From Pisaster brevispinus (Eukaryota > Echinodermata > Asteroidea > Forcipulatida > Asteriidae), in the NCBI GenBank assembly GCA_023634235.1, contig JAMKCF010000020.1, positions 6,448,001 to 6,512,000 of the forward strand: DNA of 64,000 bases, in the 5' to 3' direction. A model generated the notes under the pieces. The model made no database searches and had not been told where the DNA came from. It saw only the letters and a list, made by a program, of their open reading frames with translations. Positions 34,131 through 46,877 of the stretch are shown one piece after another; positions within the stretch are counted from its first letter, which is position 1, and the number at the start of each line of letters is the position of its first letter. Made by a program: the position numbers and the translations under genes.

Positions 34131-37040
34131 GAAAAGTTTTCGTCTCCGATCAGCCTTAGATTGAACCAGATGCTTCAGAACACCCATGTTTCTTGGTACC
34201 AAATTCATCTTAGACCAATCTGAACAGTTTGAAAAGTTTTTGTCACCGATTAGCCTAAGATTGAACCAGATGCTTCAGAACACCCATGTTTCTTTTTACC
34301 AAATTCATCTTAGACCAATCTGAACGGTTTGAAAAGTTTTCGTCTCCGATCAGCCTAAGATTGAACAAGATGCTTCAGAACACCCATGATTCCTATTACA
34401 GAATTTAAAATATAGCAATCTGAGTAGTTTGAAAACTTTTTGTCTCCGATGACCCTAAGATTGAACCAGATGCTTCAGAACACCCATGTTTCTTGGTACC
34501 AAATTCATCATAGACCAATCTGAACAGTTTGAAAAGTTTTCGTCTCCGATCAGCCTTAGATTGAGCAAGATGCTTCAGAACACCCATGTTTGTTGGTACC
34601 AAATTCATCATAGACCAATCTGAACAGTTTGAAAAGTTTTCGTTTCCGATGACCCTAAGATTGAACCAGATGCTTCAAAACACCCATGTTTCTTGGTACC
34701 AAATTCATCACAAAGCAATTTGAGCAGTTAAAAAAGGTTTTTGTCACCGATCAGCCTAAGATTGAACCAGATGCTTCAGAACACCCAATGTTTGTCGGTA
34801 CCAAATTCATCATAGACCAATCTGAACAGTTTGAAAAGTTTTTGTCACCGATTAGCCTAAGATTGAACCAGAAGCTTCAGAACACCCATGTTTCTTTCTA
34901 CCAAATTCATCTTAGACCAATCTGAACGGTTTGAAAAGTTTTCGTCTCCGATCAGCCTAAGATTGAACCAGATGTTTCAGAACACCCATGTTTCTTGGTA
35001 CAAAATTCATCATAGACCAATCTGAACAGTTTGAAAAGTTTTTGTCACCGATTAGCCTAAGATTGAACCAGATGCTTCAGAACACCCATGTTTCTTTTTA
35101 CCAAATTCATCTTAGACCAATCTGAACGGTTTGAAAAGTTTTCGTCTCCGATCAGCCTAAGATTGAACCAGATGCTTCAGAACACCCATGTTTCTTGGTA
35201 CCAAATTCATCATAGACCAATCTGAACAGTTTGAAAAGTTTTCGTTTCCGATGACCCTAAGATTGAACCAGATGCTTCAAAACACCCATGTATCTTGGTA
35301 CCAAATTCATCACAAAGCAATTTGAGCAGTTAAAAAAGGTTTTTGTCACCGATCAGCCTAAGATTGAACCAGATGCTTCAGAACACCCATGTGTCTTGGT
35401 ACCAAATTCATCTTAGACCAATCTGAACAGTTTGAAAAGTTTTTGTCACCGATCAGCCTGAGATTGAGCCAGATGCTTCAGAACACCCATGTTTCTTGGT
35501 ACCAAATTCATCATAGACCAATCTGAACAGTTTGAAAAGTTTTTGTCACCGATCAGCCTAAGATTGAACCAGATGCTCAGAACACCCATGTTTCTTGTTT
35601 TAAAATTCATCTTAGACCAATCTGAGTAGTTTATAAAGTTTTCGTCTCCGATCAGCCTAAGACTGAACCAGTTGCTTCAGAACACCCATGATTCCTATTA
35701 CAGAATTTAACATATAGCAATCTGAGTAGTTTGAAAAGTTTTCGTCTCCGATGACTCTAAGTTTGAACCAGATGCTTCAGAACACCCATGTTTCTTGGTA
35801 CCAAATTCATCTTAGACCAATCTGAACAGTTTGAAAAGTTTTTGTCACCGATCAGCCTTAGATTGAACCAGATGCTTCAGAACACCCATGTTTCTTGGTA
35901 CCAAATTCATCATAGACCAATCTGAACAGTTTGAAAAGTTTTCGTCTCCGATCAGCCTTAGATTTAACCAGATGCTTCAGAACACCCATGTTTCTTGGGA
36001 CCAAATTCATCATAGACCAATCTGAACAGTTTGAAAAGTTTTTGTCACCGATCAGCCTAAGATTGAACCAGATGCTTCAGAACACCCATGATTACTATTA
36101 CAGAATTCAACAAATAGCAAACTGAGTAGTTTGAAAAGTTTTTGTCTCCGATGACCCTAAGATTGAACCAGATGCTTCAGAACACCCATGTTTCTTGGTA
36201 CCAAATTCATCATAGACCAATCTGAACAGTTTGAAAAGTTTTCGTCTCCGATCAGCCTTAGATTGAACCAGATGCTTCAGAACACCCATGTTTCTTGGTA
36301 TCAAATTCATCATAGACCAATCTGAACAGTTTGAAAAGTTTTCGTTTCCGATGACCCTAAGATTGAACCAGATGCTTCAGAACACCCATGTTTCTTGGTA
36401 CCAAATTTATCACAGAGCAATTTGAGCAGTTAAAAAAGGTTTTTGTCACCGATCAGCCTAAGATTGAACCAGATGCTTCAGAACACCCATGTTTCTTGGT
36501 ACCAAATTCATCATAGACCAATCTGAACAGTTTGAAAAGTTTTTGTCACCGATTAGCCTAAGATTGAACCAGATGCTTCAGAACACCCATGTTTCTTTTT
36601 ACCAAATTCTTCTTAGACCAATCTGAACGGTTTGAAAAGTTTTCGTCTCCGATCAGCCTAAGATTGAACAAGATGCTTCAGAACACCCATGATTCCTATT
36701 ACAGAATTTAACATATAGCAATCTGAGTAGTTTGAAAAGTTTTTGTCTCCGATGACCCTAAGATTGAACCAGATGTTTCAGAACACCCATGTTTCTTGGT
36801 ACCAAATTCATCATAGACCAATCTGAACAGTTTGAAAAGTTTTTGTCACCGATCAGGCTAAGATTGAACCAGATGCTTCAGAACACCCATGATTCCTATT
36901 ACAGAATTTAACAAATAGCAATCAGAGTAGTTTGAGAAGTTTTTGTCTCCGATGACCCTAAGATTGAACCAGATGCTTCAGAACACCCATGTTTCTTGGT
37001 ACCAAATTCATCATAGACCAATCTGAACAGTTTGAAAAGT
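34131..37040 (+). repeat. Block P, first copy (recurs at 40.34-43.25 kb, offset 6,208 bp)
   Basis: The order runs from canonical and CTTTTTACC monomers, AACAAG divergent-middle with TTAAAATATAG, TTGAGCAAG, CACAAAGC, CCCAATG, HindIII, GGTACAAAATTC, CATGTATC, CATGTGTC, CCTGAG, the 99-bp TTGTTTTAAAATTC monomer, GACTCTAAGTTTG, TTGGGACC, EcoRI (36103), CAAACTGAG, GGTATCAAATTC, AATTCTTCTTAG, CAGGC and CAATCAGAG/TTTGAGAAG. The same rare variants recur at +6,208 bp. This copy has CTTAGATTTAACC near 35.96 kb and CCTGAGATTGAGCC near 35.46 kb, which its copies lack. Confidence 0.88.
35554..35652 (+). repeat. 99-bp monomer with GATGCTCAG deletion (lineage marker)
   Basis: One T is missing from GATGCTTCAG, giving a 99-bp monomer that also belongs to the TTGTTTTAAAATTC class. 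The same deletion is seen near 41.78, 45.09, 47.89 and 56.50 kb, at spacings of 6,208, 3,303, 2,804 and 8,613 bp. A shared single-base deletion at exactly the offsets seen for surrounding markers supports large-block duplication over independent mutation. Confidence 0.9.
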
Positions 37041-39944
37041 TTTCGTCTCCGATCAGCCTTAGATTGAACCAGATGCTTCAGAACACCCATGTTTCTTGGT
37101 ACCAAATTCATCATAGACCAATCTGAACAGTTTGAAAAGTCTTCGTTTCCGATGACCCTAAGATTGAACCAGATGCTTCAGAACACCCATGTTTCTTGGT
37201 ACCAAATTTATCACAGAGCAATTTGAGCAGTTAAAAAAGGTTTTTGTCACCGATCAGCCTAAGATTGAACCAGATGCTTCAGAACACCCATGTTTCTTGG
37301 TACCAAATTCATCTTAGACCAATCTGAACAGTTTGAAAAGTTTTCGTCTCCGATCAGCCTTAGATTGAAGCAGATGCTTCAGAACACCCATGTTTGTTGG
37401 AACCAAATTCATCATAGACCAATCTGAATAGTTTGAAAAGTTTTCGTTTCCGATGACCCTAAGATTGAACCAGATGCTTCAGAACACCCATGTTTCTTGG
37501 TACCAAATTCATCACAAAGCAATTTGAGCAGTTAAAAAAGGTTTTTGTCACCGATCAGCCTAAGATTGAACCAGATGCTTCAGAACACCCATGTTTCTTG
37601 GTACCAAATTCATCATAGACCAATCTGAACAGTTTGAAAAGTTTTCGTTTCCGATGACCCTAAGATTGAACCAGATGCTTCAAAACACCCATGTTTCTTG
37701 GTACCAAATTCATCACAAAGCAATTTGAGCAGTTAAAAAAGGTTTTTGTCACCGATCAGCCTAAGATTGAACCAGATGCTTCAGAACACCCATGTTTCTT
37801 TTTACCAAATTCATCTTAGACCAATCTGAACAGTTTGAAAAGTTTTTGTCACCGATCAGCCTTAGATTGAACCAGATGTTTCAGAACACCCATGTTTCTT
37901 GGTACCAAATTCATCATAGACCAATCTGAACAGTTTGAAAAGTTTTTGTCACCGATTAGCCTAAGATTGAACCAGATGCTTCAGAACACCCATGTTTCTT
38001 TTTACCAAATTCATCTTAGACCAATCTGAACAGTTTGAAAAGTTTTCGTCTCCGATCAGCCTAAGATTGAACCAGATGTTTCAGAACACCCATGTTTCTT
38101 GGTACCAAATTCATCATAGACCAATCTGAACAGTTTGAAAAGTTTTTGTCACCGATTAGCCTAAGATTGAACCAGATGCTTCAGAACACCCATGTTTCTT
38201 TTTACCAAATTCATCTTAGACCAATCTGAACAGTTTGAAAAGTTTTCGTCTCCGATCAGCCTAAGATTGAACAAGATGCTTCAGAACACCCATGATTCCT
38301 ATTACAGAATTTAACATATAGCAATCTGAGTAGTTTGAAAACTTTTTGTCTCCGATGACCCTAAGATTGAACCAGATGCTTCAGAACACCCATGTTTCTT
38401 GGTACCAAATTCATTATAGACCAATATGAACAGTTTGAAAAGTTTTCGTCTCCGATCAGCCTTAGATTGAGCCAGATGCTTCAGAACACCCATGTTTGTT
38501 GGTACCAAATTCATCATAGACCAATCTGAACAGTTTGAAAAGTTTTCGTTTCCGATTAGCCTAAGATTGAACCAGAAGCTTCAGAACACCCATGTTTCTT
38601 TCTACCAAATTCATCTTAGACCAATCTGAACGGTTTGAAAAGTTTTCGTCTCCGATCAGCCTAAGATTGAACAAGATGCTTCAGAACACCCATGATTCCT
38701 ATTACAGAATTTAACATATAGCAATCTGAGTAGTTTGAAAAGTTTTCGTCTCCGATCAGCCTTAGATTGAACCAGATGTTTCAGAACACCCATGTTTCTT
38801 GGTACAAAATTCATCATAGACCAATCTGAACAGTTTGAAAAGTTTTTGTCACCGATTAGCCTAAGATTGAACCAGATGCTTCAGAACACCCATGTTTCTT
38901 TTTACCAAATTCATCTTAGACCAATCTGAACGGTTTGAAAAGTTTTCGTCTCCGATCAGCCTAAGATTGAACAAGATGCTTCAGAACACCCATGATTCCT
39001 ATTACAGAATTTAACATATAGCAATCTGAGTAGTTTGAAAAGTTTTCGTCTCCGATCAGCCTTAGATTGAACCAGATGTTTCAGAACACCCATGTTTCTT
39101 GGTACAAAATTCATCATAGACCAATCTGAACAGTTTGAAAAGTTTTTGTCACCGATTAGCCTAAGATTGAACCAGATGCTTCAGAACACCCATGTTTCTT
39201 TTTACCAAATTCATCTTAGACCAATCTGAACGGTTTGAAAAGTTTTCGTCTCCGATCAGCCTAAGATTGAACCAGATGCTTCAGAACACCCATGTTTCTT
39301 GGTACCAAATTCATCTTAGACCAATCTGAACAGTTTGAAAAGTTTTCGTCTCCGATCAGCCTTAGATTGAACCAGATGCTTCAGAACACCCATGTTTCTT
39401 GGTACCAAATTCATCTTAGACCAATCTGAATGGTTTGAAAAGTTTTCGTCTCCGATCAGCCTAAGATTGAACAAGATGCTTCAGAACACCCATGATTCCT
39501 ATTACAGAAATTAACAAATAGCAATCTGAGTAGTTTGAAAAGTTTTTGTCTCCGATGACCCTAAGATTGAACCAGATGCTTCAGAACACCCATGTTTCTT
39601 GGTACCAAATTCATCACAGAGCAATTTGAGCAGTTAAAAAAGGTTTTTGTCACCGATCAGCCTAAGATTGAACCAGATGCTTCAGAACACCCATGTTTCT
39701 TGGTACCAAATTCATCATAGACCAATCTGAACAGTTTGAAAAGTTTTCGTTTCCGATGACCCTAAGATTGAACCAGATGCTTCAAAACACCCATGTTTCT
39801 TGGTACCAAATTCATCACAAAGCAATTTGAGCAGTTAAAAAAGGTTTTTGTCACCGATCAGCCTAAGATTGAACCAGATGCTTCAGAACACCCATGTTTC
39901 TTTTTACCAAATTCATCTTAGACCAATCTGAACAGTTTGAAAAG
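37041..39944 (+). repeat. Block Q (37.04-38.9 kb) and adjoining small duplications
   Basis: It continues from block P with GAAAAGTCTTCG (private, 37.14 kb), TTGAAGCAG/TTGGAACC with CTGAATAG, alternating CTTTTTACC and ATGTTTCAG monomers, CATTATAG with CAATATGAACAG, and TTTCCGATTAGCC joined to a HindIII monomer. Blocks P and Q together (about 34.52-38.91 kb) recur at 46.84-51.22 kb with an offset of 12,315 bp. From 38.9 to 39.6 kb the order recurs at about 61.97-62.62 kb (offset 23,030 bp), marked by CTGAATGGTTTG and CAGAAATTAACAAATAG. Confidence 0.85.
38657..39256 (+). repeat. Tandem trimer, two identical-looking 300-bp copies
   Basis: Each copy is an AACAAG divergent-middle monomer, a CCTTAG/ATGTTTCAG/GGTACAAAATTC monomer and a TAGCC CTTTTTACC/GAACGG monomer, starting at 38657 and 38957. 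I saw no difference between the two by eye. The corresponding place in the 46.8-51.2 kb copy has a single trimer, so the duplication arose after, or was lost from, that lineage. Confidence 0.85.
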
Positions 39945-42900
39945 TTTTTGTCACCGATCAGCCTTAGATTGAACCAGATGTTTCAGAACACCCATGTTTC
40001 TTGGTACCAAATTCATCATAGACCAATCTGAACAGTTTGAAAAGTTTTTGTCACCGATTAGCCTAAGATTGAACCAGATGCTTCAGAACACCCATGTTTC
40101 TTTTTACCAAATTCATCTTAGACCAATCTGAACAGTTTGAAAAGTTTATGTCTCCGATCAGCCTAAGATTGAACCAGATGTTTCAGAACACCCATGTTTC
40201 TTGGTACCAAATTCATCATAGACCAATCTGAACAGTTTGAAAAGTTTTTGTCACCGATTAGCCTAAGATTGAACCAGATGCTTCAGAACACCCATGTTTC
40301 TTTTTACCAAATTCATCTTAGACCAATCTGAACAGTTTGAAAAGTTTTCGTCTCCGATCAGCCTTAGATTGAACCAGATGCTTCAGAACACCCATGTTTC
40401 TTGGTACCAAATTCATCTTAGACCAATCTGAACAGTTTGAAAAGTTTTTGTCACCGATTAGCCTAAGATTGAACCAGATGCTTCAGAACACCCATGTTTC
40501 TTTTTACCAAATTCATCTTAGACCAATCTGAACGGTTTGAAAAGTTTTCGTCTCCGATCAGCCTAAGATTGAACAAGATGCTTCAGAACACCCATGATTC
40601 CTATTACAGAATTTAAAATATAGCAATCTGAGTAGTTTGAAAACTTTTTGTCTCCGATGACCCTAAGATTGAACCAGATGCTTCAGAACACCCATGTTTC
40701 TTGGTACCAAATTCATCATAGACCAATCTGAACAGTTTGAAAAGTTTTCGTCTCCGATCAGCCTTAGATTGAGCAAGATGCTTCAGAACACCCATGTTTG
40801 TTGGTACCAAATTCATCATAGACCAATCTAAACAGTTTGAAAAGTTTTCGTTTCCGATGACCCTAAGATTGAACCAGATGCTTCAAAACACCCATGTTTC
40901 TTGGTACCAAATTCATCACAAAGCAATTTGAGCAGTTAAAAAAGGTTTTTGTCACCGATCAGCCTAAGATTGAACCAGATGCTTCAGAACACCCAATGTT
41001 TGTCGGTACCAAATTCATCATAGACCAATCTGAACAGTTTGAAAAGTTTTTGTCACCGATTAGCCTAAGATTGAACCAGAAGCTTCAGAACACCCATGTT
41101 TCTTTCTACCAAATTCATCTTAGACCAATCTGAACGGTTTGAAAAGTTTTCGTCTCCGATCAGCCTAAGATTGAACCAGATGTTTCAGAACACCCATGTT
41201 TCTTGGTACAAAATTCATCATAGACCAATCTGAACAGTTTGAAAAGTTTTTGTCACCGATTAGCCTAAGATTGAACCAGATGCTTCAGAACACCCATGTT
41301 TCTTTTTACCAAATTCATCTTAGACCAATCTGAACGGTTTGAAAAGTTTTCGTCTCCGATCAGCCTAAGATTGAACCAGATGCTTCAGAACACCCATGTT
41401 TCTTGGTACCAAATTCATCATAGACCAATCTGAACAGTTTGAAAAGTTTTCGTTTCCGATGACCCTAAGATTGAACCAGATGCTTCAAAACACCCATGTA
41501 TCTTGGTACCAAATTCATCACAAAGCAATTTGAGCAGTTAAAAAAGGTTTTTGTCACCGATCAGCCTAAGATTGAACCAGATGCTTCAGAACACCCATGT
41601 GTCTTGGTACCAAATTCATCTTAGACCAATCTGAACAGTTTGAAAAGTTTTTGTCACCGATCAGCCTGAGATTGAACCAGATGCTTCAGAACACCCATGT
41701 TTCTTGGTACCAAATTCATCATAGACCAATCTGAACAGTTTGAAAAGTTTTTGTCACCGATCAGCCTAAGATTGAACCAGATGCTCAGAACACCCATGTT
41801 TCTTGTTTTAAAATTCATCTTAGACCAATCTGAGTAGTTTATAAAGTTTTCGTCTCCGATCAGCCTAAGACTGAACCAGTTGCTTCAGAACACCCATGAT
41901 TCCTATTACAGAATTTAACATATAGCAATCTGAGTAGTTTGAAAAGTTTTCGTCTCCGATGACTCTAAGTTTGAACCAGATGCTTCAGAACACCCATGTT
42001 TCTTGGTACCAAATTCATCTTAGACCAATCTGAACAGTTTGAAAAGTTTTTGTCACCGATCAGCCTTAGATTGAACCAGATGCTTCAGAACACCCATGTT
42101 TCTTGGTACCAAATTCATCATAGACCAATCTGAACAGTTTGAAAAGTTTTCGTCTCCGATCAGCCTTAGATTGAACCAGATGCTTCAGAACACCCATGTT
42201 TCTTGGGACCAAATTCATCATAGACCAATCTGAACAGTTTGAAAAGTTTTTGTCACCGATCAGCCTAAGATTGAACCAGATGCTTCAGAACACCCATGAT
42301 TACTATTACAGAATTCAACAAATAGCAAACTGAGTAGTTTGAAAAGTTTTTGTCTCCGATGACCCTAAGATTGAACCAGATGCTTCAGAACACCCATGTT
42401 TCTTGGTACCAAATTCATCATAGACCAATCTGAACAGTTTGAAAAGTTTTCGTCTCCGATCAGCCTTAGATTGAACCAGATGCTTCAGAACACCCATGTT
42501 TCTTGGTATCAAATTCATCATAGACCAATCTGAACAGTTTGAAAAGTTTTCGTTTCCGATGACCCTAAGATTGAACCAGATGCTTCAGAACACCCATGTT
42601 TCTTGGTACCAAATTTATCACAGAGCAATTTGAGCAGTTAAAAAAGGTTTTTGTCACCGATCAGCCTAAGATTGAACCAGATGCTTCAGAACACCCATGT
42701 TTCTTGGTACCAAATTCATCATAGACCAATCTGAACAGTTTGAAAAGTTTTTGTCACCGATTAGCCTAAGATTGAACCAGATGCTTCAGAACACCCATGT
42801 TTCTTTTTACCAAATTCTTCTTAGACCAATCTGAACGGTTTGAAAAGTTTTCGTCTCCGATCAGCCTAAGATTGAACAAGATGCTTCAGAACACCCATGA

Positions 42901-43247
42901 TTCCTATTACAGAATTTAACATATAGCAATCTGAGTAGTTTGAAAAGTTTTTGTCTCCGATGACCCTAAGATTGAACCAGATGTTTCAGAACACCCATGT
43001 TTCTTGGTACCAAATTCATCATAGACCAATCTGAACAGTTTGAAAAGTTTTTGTCACCGATCAGGCTAAGATTGAACCAGATGCTTCAGAACACCCATGA
43101 TTCCTATTACAGAATTTAACAAATAGCAATCAGAGTAGTTTGAGAAGTTTTTGTCTCCGATGACCCTAAGATTGAACCAGATGCTTCAGAACACCCATGT
43201 TTCTTGGTACCAAATTCATCATAGACCAATCTGAACAGTTTGAAAAG
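39945..43247 (+). repeat. Tandem duplication of 3,303 bp, copy 1
   Basis: It starts in an alternating ATGTTTCAG/CTTTTTACC series that includes the private AAAGTTTATGTCTCC (about 40.14 kb) and then contains the block P order (EcoRI at 42311). Every diagnostic variant recurs at +3,303 bp, including CTAAACAG near 40.83 kb, CATGTATC near 41.50 kb and the 99-bp GATGCTCAG monomer. The length is that of a 33-mer plus three extra bases. Confidence 0.9.
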
Positions 43248-46200
43248 TTTTTGTCACCGATCAGCCTTAGATTGAACCAGATGTTTCAGAACACCCATGT
43301 TTCTTGGTACCAAATTCATCATAGACCAATCTGAACAGTTTGAAAAGTTTTTGTCACCGATTAGCCTAAGATTGAACCAGATGCTTCAGAACACCCATGT
43401 TTCTTTTTACCAAATTCATCTTAGACCAATCTGAACAGTTTGAAAAGTTTATGTCTCCGATCAGCCTAAGATTGAACCAGATGTTTCAGAACACCCATGT
43501 TTCTTGGTACCAAATTCATCATAGACCAATCTGAACAGTTTGAAAAGTTTTTGTCACCGATTAGCCTAAGATTGAACCAGATGCTTCAGAACACCCATGT
43601 TTCTTTTTACCAAATTCATCTTAGACCAATCTGAACAGTTTGAAAAGTTTTCGTCTCCGATCAGCCTTAGATTGAACCAGATGCTTCAGAACACCCATGT
43701 TTCTTGGTACCAAATTCATCTTAGACCAATCTGAACAGTTTGAAAAGTTTTTGTCACCGATTAGCCTAAGATTGAACCAGATGCTTCAGAACACCCATGT
43801 TTCTTTTTACCAAATTCATCTTAGACCAATCTGAACGGTTTGAAAAGTTTTCGTCTCCGATCAGCCTAAGATTGAACAAGATGCTTCAGAACACCCATGA
43901 TTCCTATTACAGAATTTAAAATATAGCAATCTGAGTAGTTTGAAAACTTTTTGTCTCCGATGACCCTAAGATTGAACCAGATGCTTCAGAACACCCATGT
44001 TTCTTGGTACCAAATTCATCATAGACCAATCTGAACAGTTTGAAAAGTTTTCGTCTCCGATCAGCCTTAGATTGAGCAAGATGCTTCAGAACACCCATGT
44101 TTGTTGGTACCAAATTCATCATAGACCAATCTAAACAGTTTGAAAAGTTTTCGTTTCCGATGACCCTAAGATTGAACCAGATGCTTCAAAACACCCATGT
44201 TTCTTGGTACCAAATTCATCACAAAGCAATTTGAGCAGTTAAAAAAGGTTTTTGTCACCGATCAGCCTAAGATTGAACCAGATGCTTCAGAACACCCAAT
44301 GTTTGTCGGTACCAAATTCATCATAGACCAATCTGAACAGTTTGAAAAGTTTTTGTCACCGATTAGCCTAAGATTGAACCAGAAGCTTCAGAACACCCAT
44401 GTTTCTTTCTACCAAATTCATCTTAGACCAATCTGAACGGTTTGAAAAGTTTTCGTCTCCGATCAGCCTAAGATTGAACCAGATGTTTCAGAACACCCAT
44501 GTTTCTTGGTACAAAATTCATCATAGACCAATCTGAACAGTTTGAAAAGTTTTTGTCACCGATTAGCCTAAGATTGAACCAGATGCTTCAGAACACCCAT
44601 GTTTCTTTTTACCAAATTCATCTTAGACCAATCTGAACGGTTTGAAAAGTTTTCGTCTCCGATCAGCCTAAGATTGAACCAGATGCTTCAGAACACCCAT
44701 GTTTCTTGGTACCAAATTCATCATAGACCAATCTGAACAGTTTGAAAAGTTTTCGTTTCCGATGACCCTAAGATTGAACCAGATGCTTCAAAACACCCAT
44801 GTATCTTGGTACCAAATTCATCACAAAGCAATTTGAGCAGTTAAAAAAGGTTTTTGTCACCGATCAGCCTAAGATTGAACCAGATGCTTCAGAACACCCA
44901 TGTGTCTTGGTACCAAATTCATCTTAGACCAATCTGAACAGTTTGAAAAGTTTTTGTCACCGATCAGCCTGAGATTGAACCAGATGCTTCAGAACACCCA
45001 TGTTTCTTGGTACCAAATTCATCATAGACCAATCTGAACAGTTTGAAAAGTTTTTGTCACCGATCAGCCTAAGATTGAACCAGATGCTCAGAACACCCAT
45101 GTTTCTTGTTTTAAAATTCATCTTAGACCAATCTGAGTAGTTTATAAAGTTTTCGTCTCCGATCAGCCTAAGACTGAACCAGTTGCTTCAGAACACCCAT
45201 GATTCCTATTACAGAATTTAACATATAGCAATCTGAGTAGTTTGAAAAGTTTTCGTCTCCGATGACTCTAAGTTTGAACCAGATGCTTCAGAACACCCAT
45301 GTTTCTTGGTACCAAATTCATCTTAGACCAATCTGAACAGTTTGAAAAGTTTTTGTCACCGATCAGCCTTAGATTGAACCAGATGCTTCAGAACACCCAT
45401 GTTTCTTGGTACCAAATTCATCATAGACCAATCTGAACAGTTTGAAAAGTTTTCGTCTCCGATCAGCCTTAGATTGAACCAGATGCTTCAGAACACCCAT
45501 GTTTCTTGGGACCAAATTCATCATAGACCAATCTGAACAGTTTGAAAAGTTTTTGTCACCGATCAGCCTAAGATTGAACCAGATGCTTCAGAACACCCAT
45601 GATTACTATTACAGAATTCAACAAATAGCAAACTGAGTAGTTTGAAAAGTTTTTGTCTCCGATGACCCTAAGATTGAACCAGATGCTTCAGAACACCCAT
45701 GTTTCTTGGTACCAAATTCATCATAGACCAATCTGAACAGTTTGAAAAGTTTTCGTCTCCGATCAGCCTTAGATTGAACCAGATGCTTCAGAACACCCAT
45801 GTTTCTTGGTATCAAATTCATCATAGACCAATCTGAACAGTTTGAAAAGTTTTCGTTTCCGATGACCCTAAGATTGAACCAGATGCTTCAGAACACCCAT
45901 GTTTCTTGGTACCAAATTTATCACAGAGCAATTTGAGCAGTTAAAAAAGGTTTTTGTCACCGATCAGCCTAAGATTGAACCAGATGCTTCAGAACACCCA
46001 TGTTTCTTGGTACCAAATTCATCATAGACCAATCTGAACAGTTTGAAAAGTTTTTGTCACCGATTAGCCTAAGATTGAACCAGATGCTTCAGAACACCCA
46101 TGTTTCTTTTTACCAAATTCTTCTTAGACCAATCTGAACGGTTTGAAAAGTTTTCGTCTCCGATCAGCCTAAGATTGAACAAGATGCTTCAGAACACCCA

Positions 46201-46550
46201 TGATTCCTATTACAGAATTTAACATATAGCAATCTGAGTAGTTTGAAAAGTTTTTGTCTCCGATGACCCTAAGATTGAACCAGATGTTTCAGAACACCCA
46301 TGTTTCTTGGTACCAAATTCATCATAGACCAATCTGAACAGTTTGAAAAGTTTTTGTCACCGATCAGGCTAAGATTGAACCAGATGCTTCAGAACACCCA
46401 TGATTCCTATTACAGAATTTAACAAATAGCAATCAGAGTAGTTTGAGAAGTTTTTGTCTCCGATGACCCTAAGATTGAACCAGATGCTTCAGAACACCCA
46501 TGTTTCTTGGTACCAAATTCATCATAGACCAATCTGAACAGTTTGAAAAG
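43248..46550 (+). repeat. Tandem duplication of 3,303 bp, copy 2
   Basis: It is joined directly to copy 1 inside a monomer: left of about 43,248 the sequence follows block P after TTTGAGAAG, right of it the TTTTTGTCACCGATCAGCC of the 39.9 kb start. AAAGTTTATGTCTCC recurs at about 43.45 kb and the EcoRI site at 45614. After 46,550 the sequence follows block P/Q as at 37.04 kb, not the start of a third 3,303-bp copy. Confidence 0.9.
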
Positions 46551-46877
46551 TTTTCGTCTCCGATCAGCCTTAGATTGAACCAGATGCTTCAGAACACCCA
46601 TGTTTCTTGGTACCAAATTCATCATAGACCAATCTGAACAGTTTGAAAAGTTTTCGTTTCCGATGACCCTAAGATTGAACCAGATGCTTCAGAACACCCA
46701 TGTTTCTTGGTACCAAATTTATCACAGAGCAATTTGAGCAGTTAAAAAAGGTTTTTGTCACCGATCAGCCTAAGATTGAACCAGATGCTTCAGAACACCC
46801 ATGTTTCTTGGTACCAAATTCATCTTAGACCAATCTGAACAGTTTGAAAAGTTTTCGTCTCCGATCAGCCTTAGATT

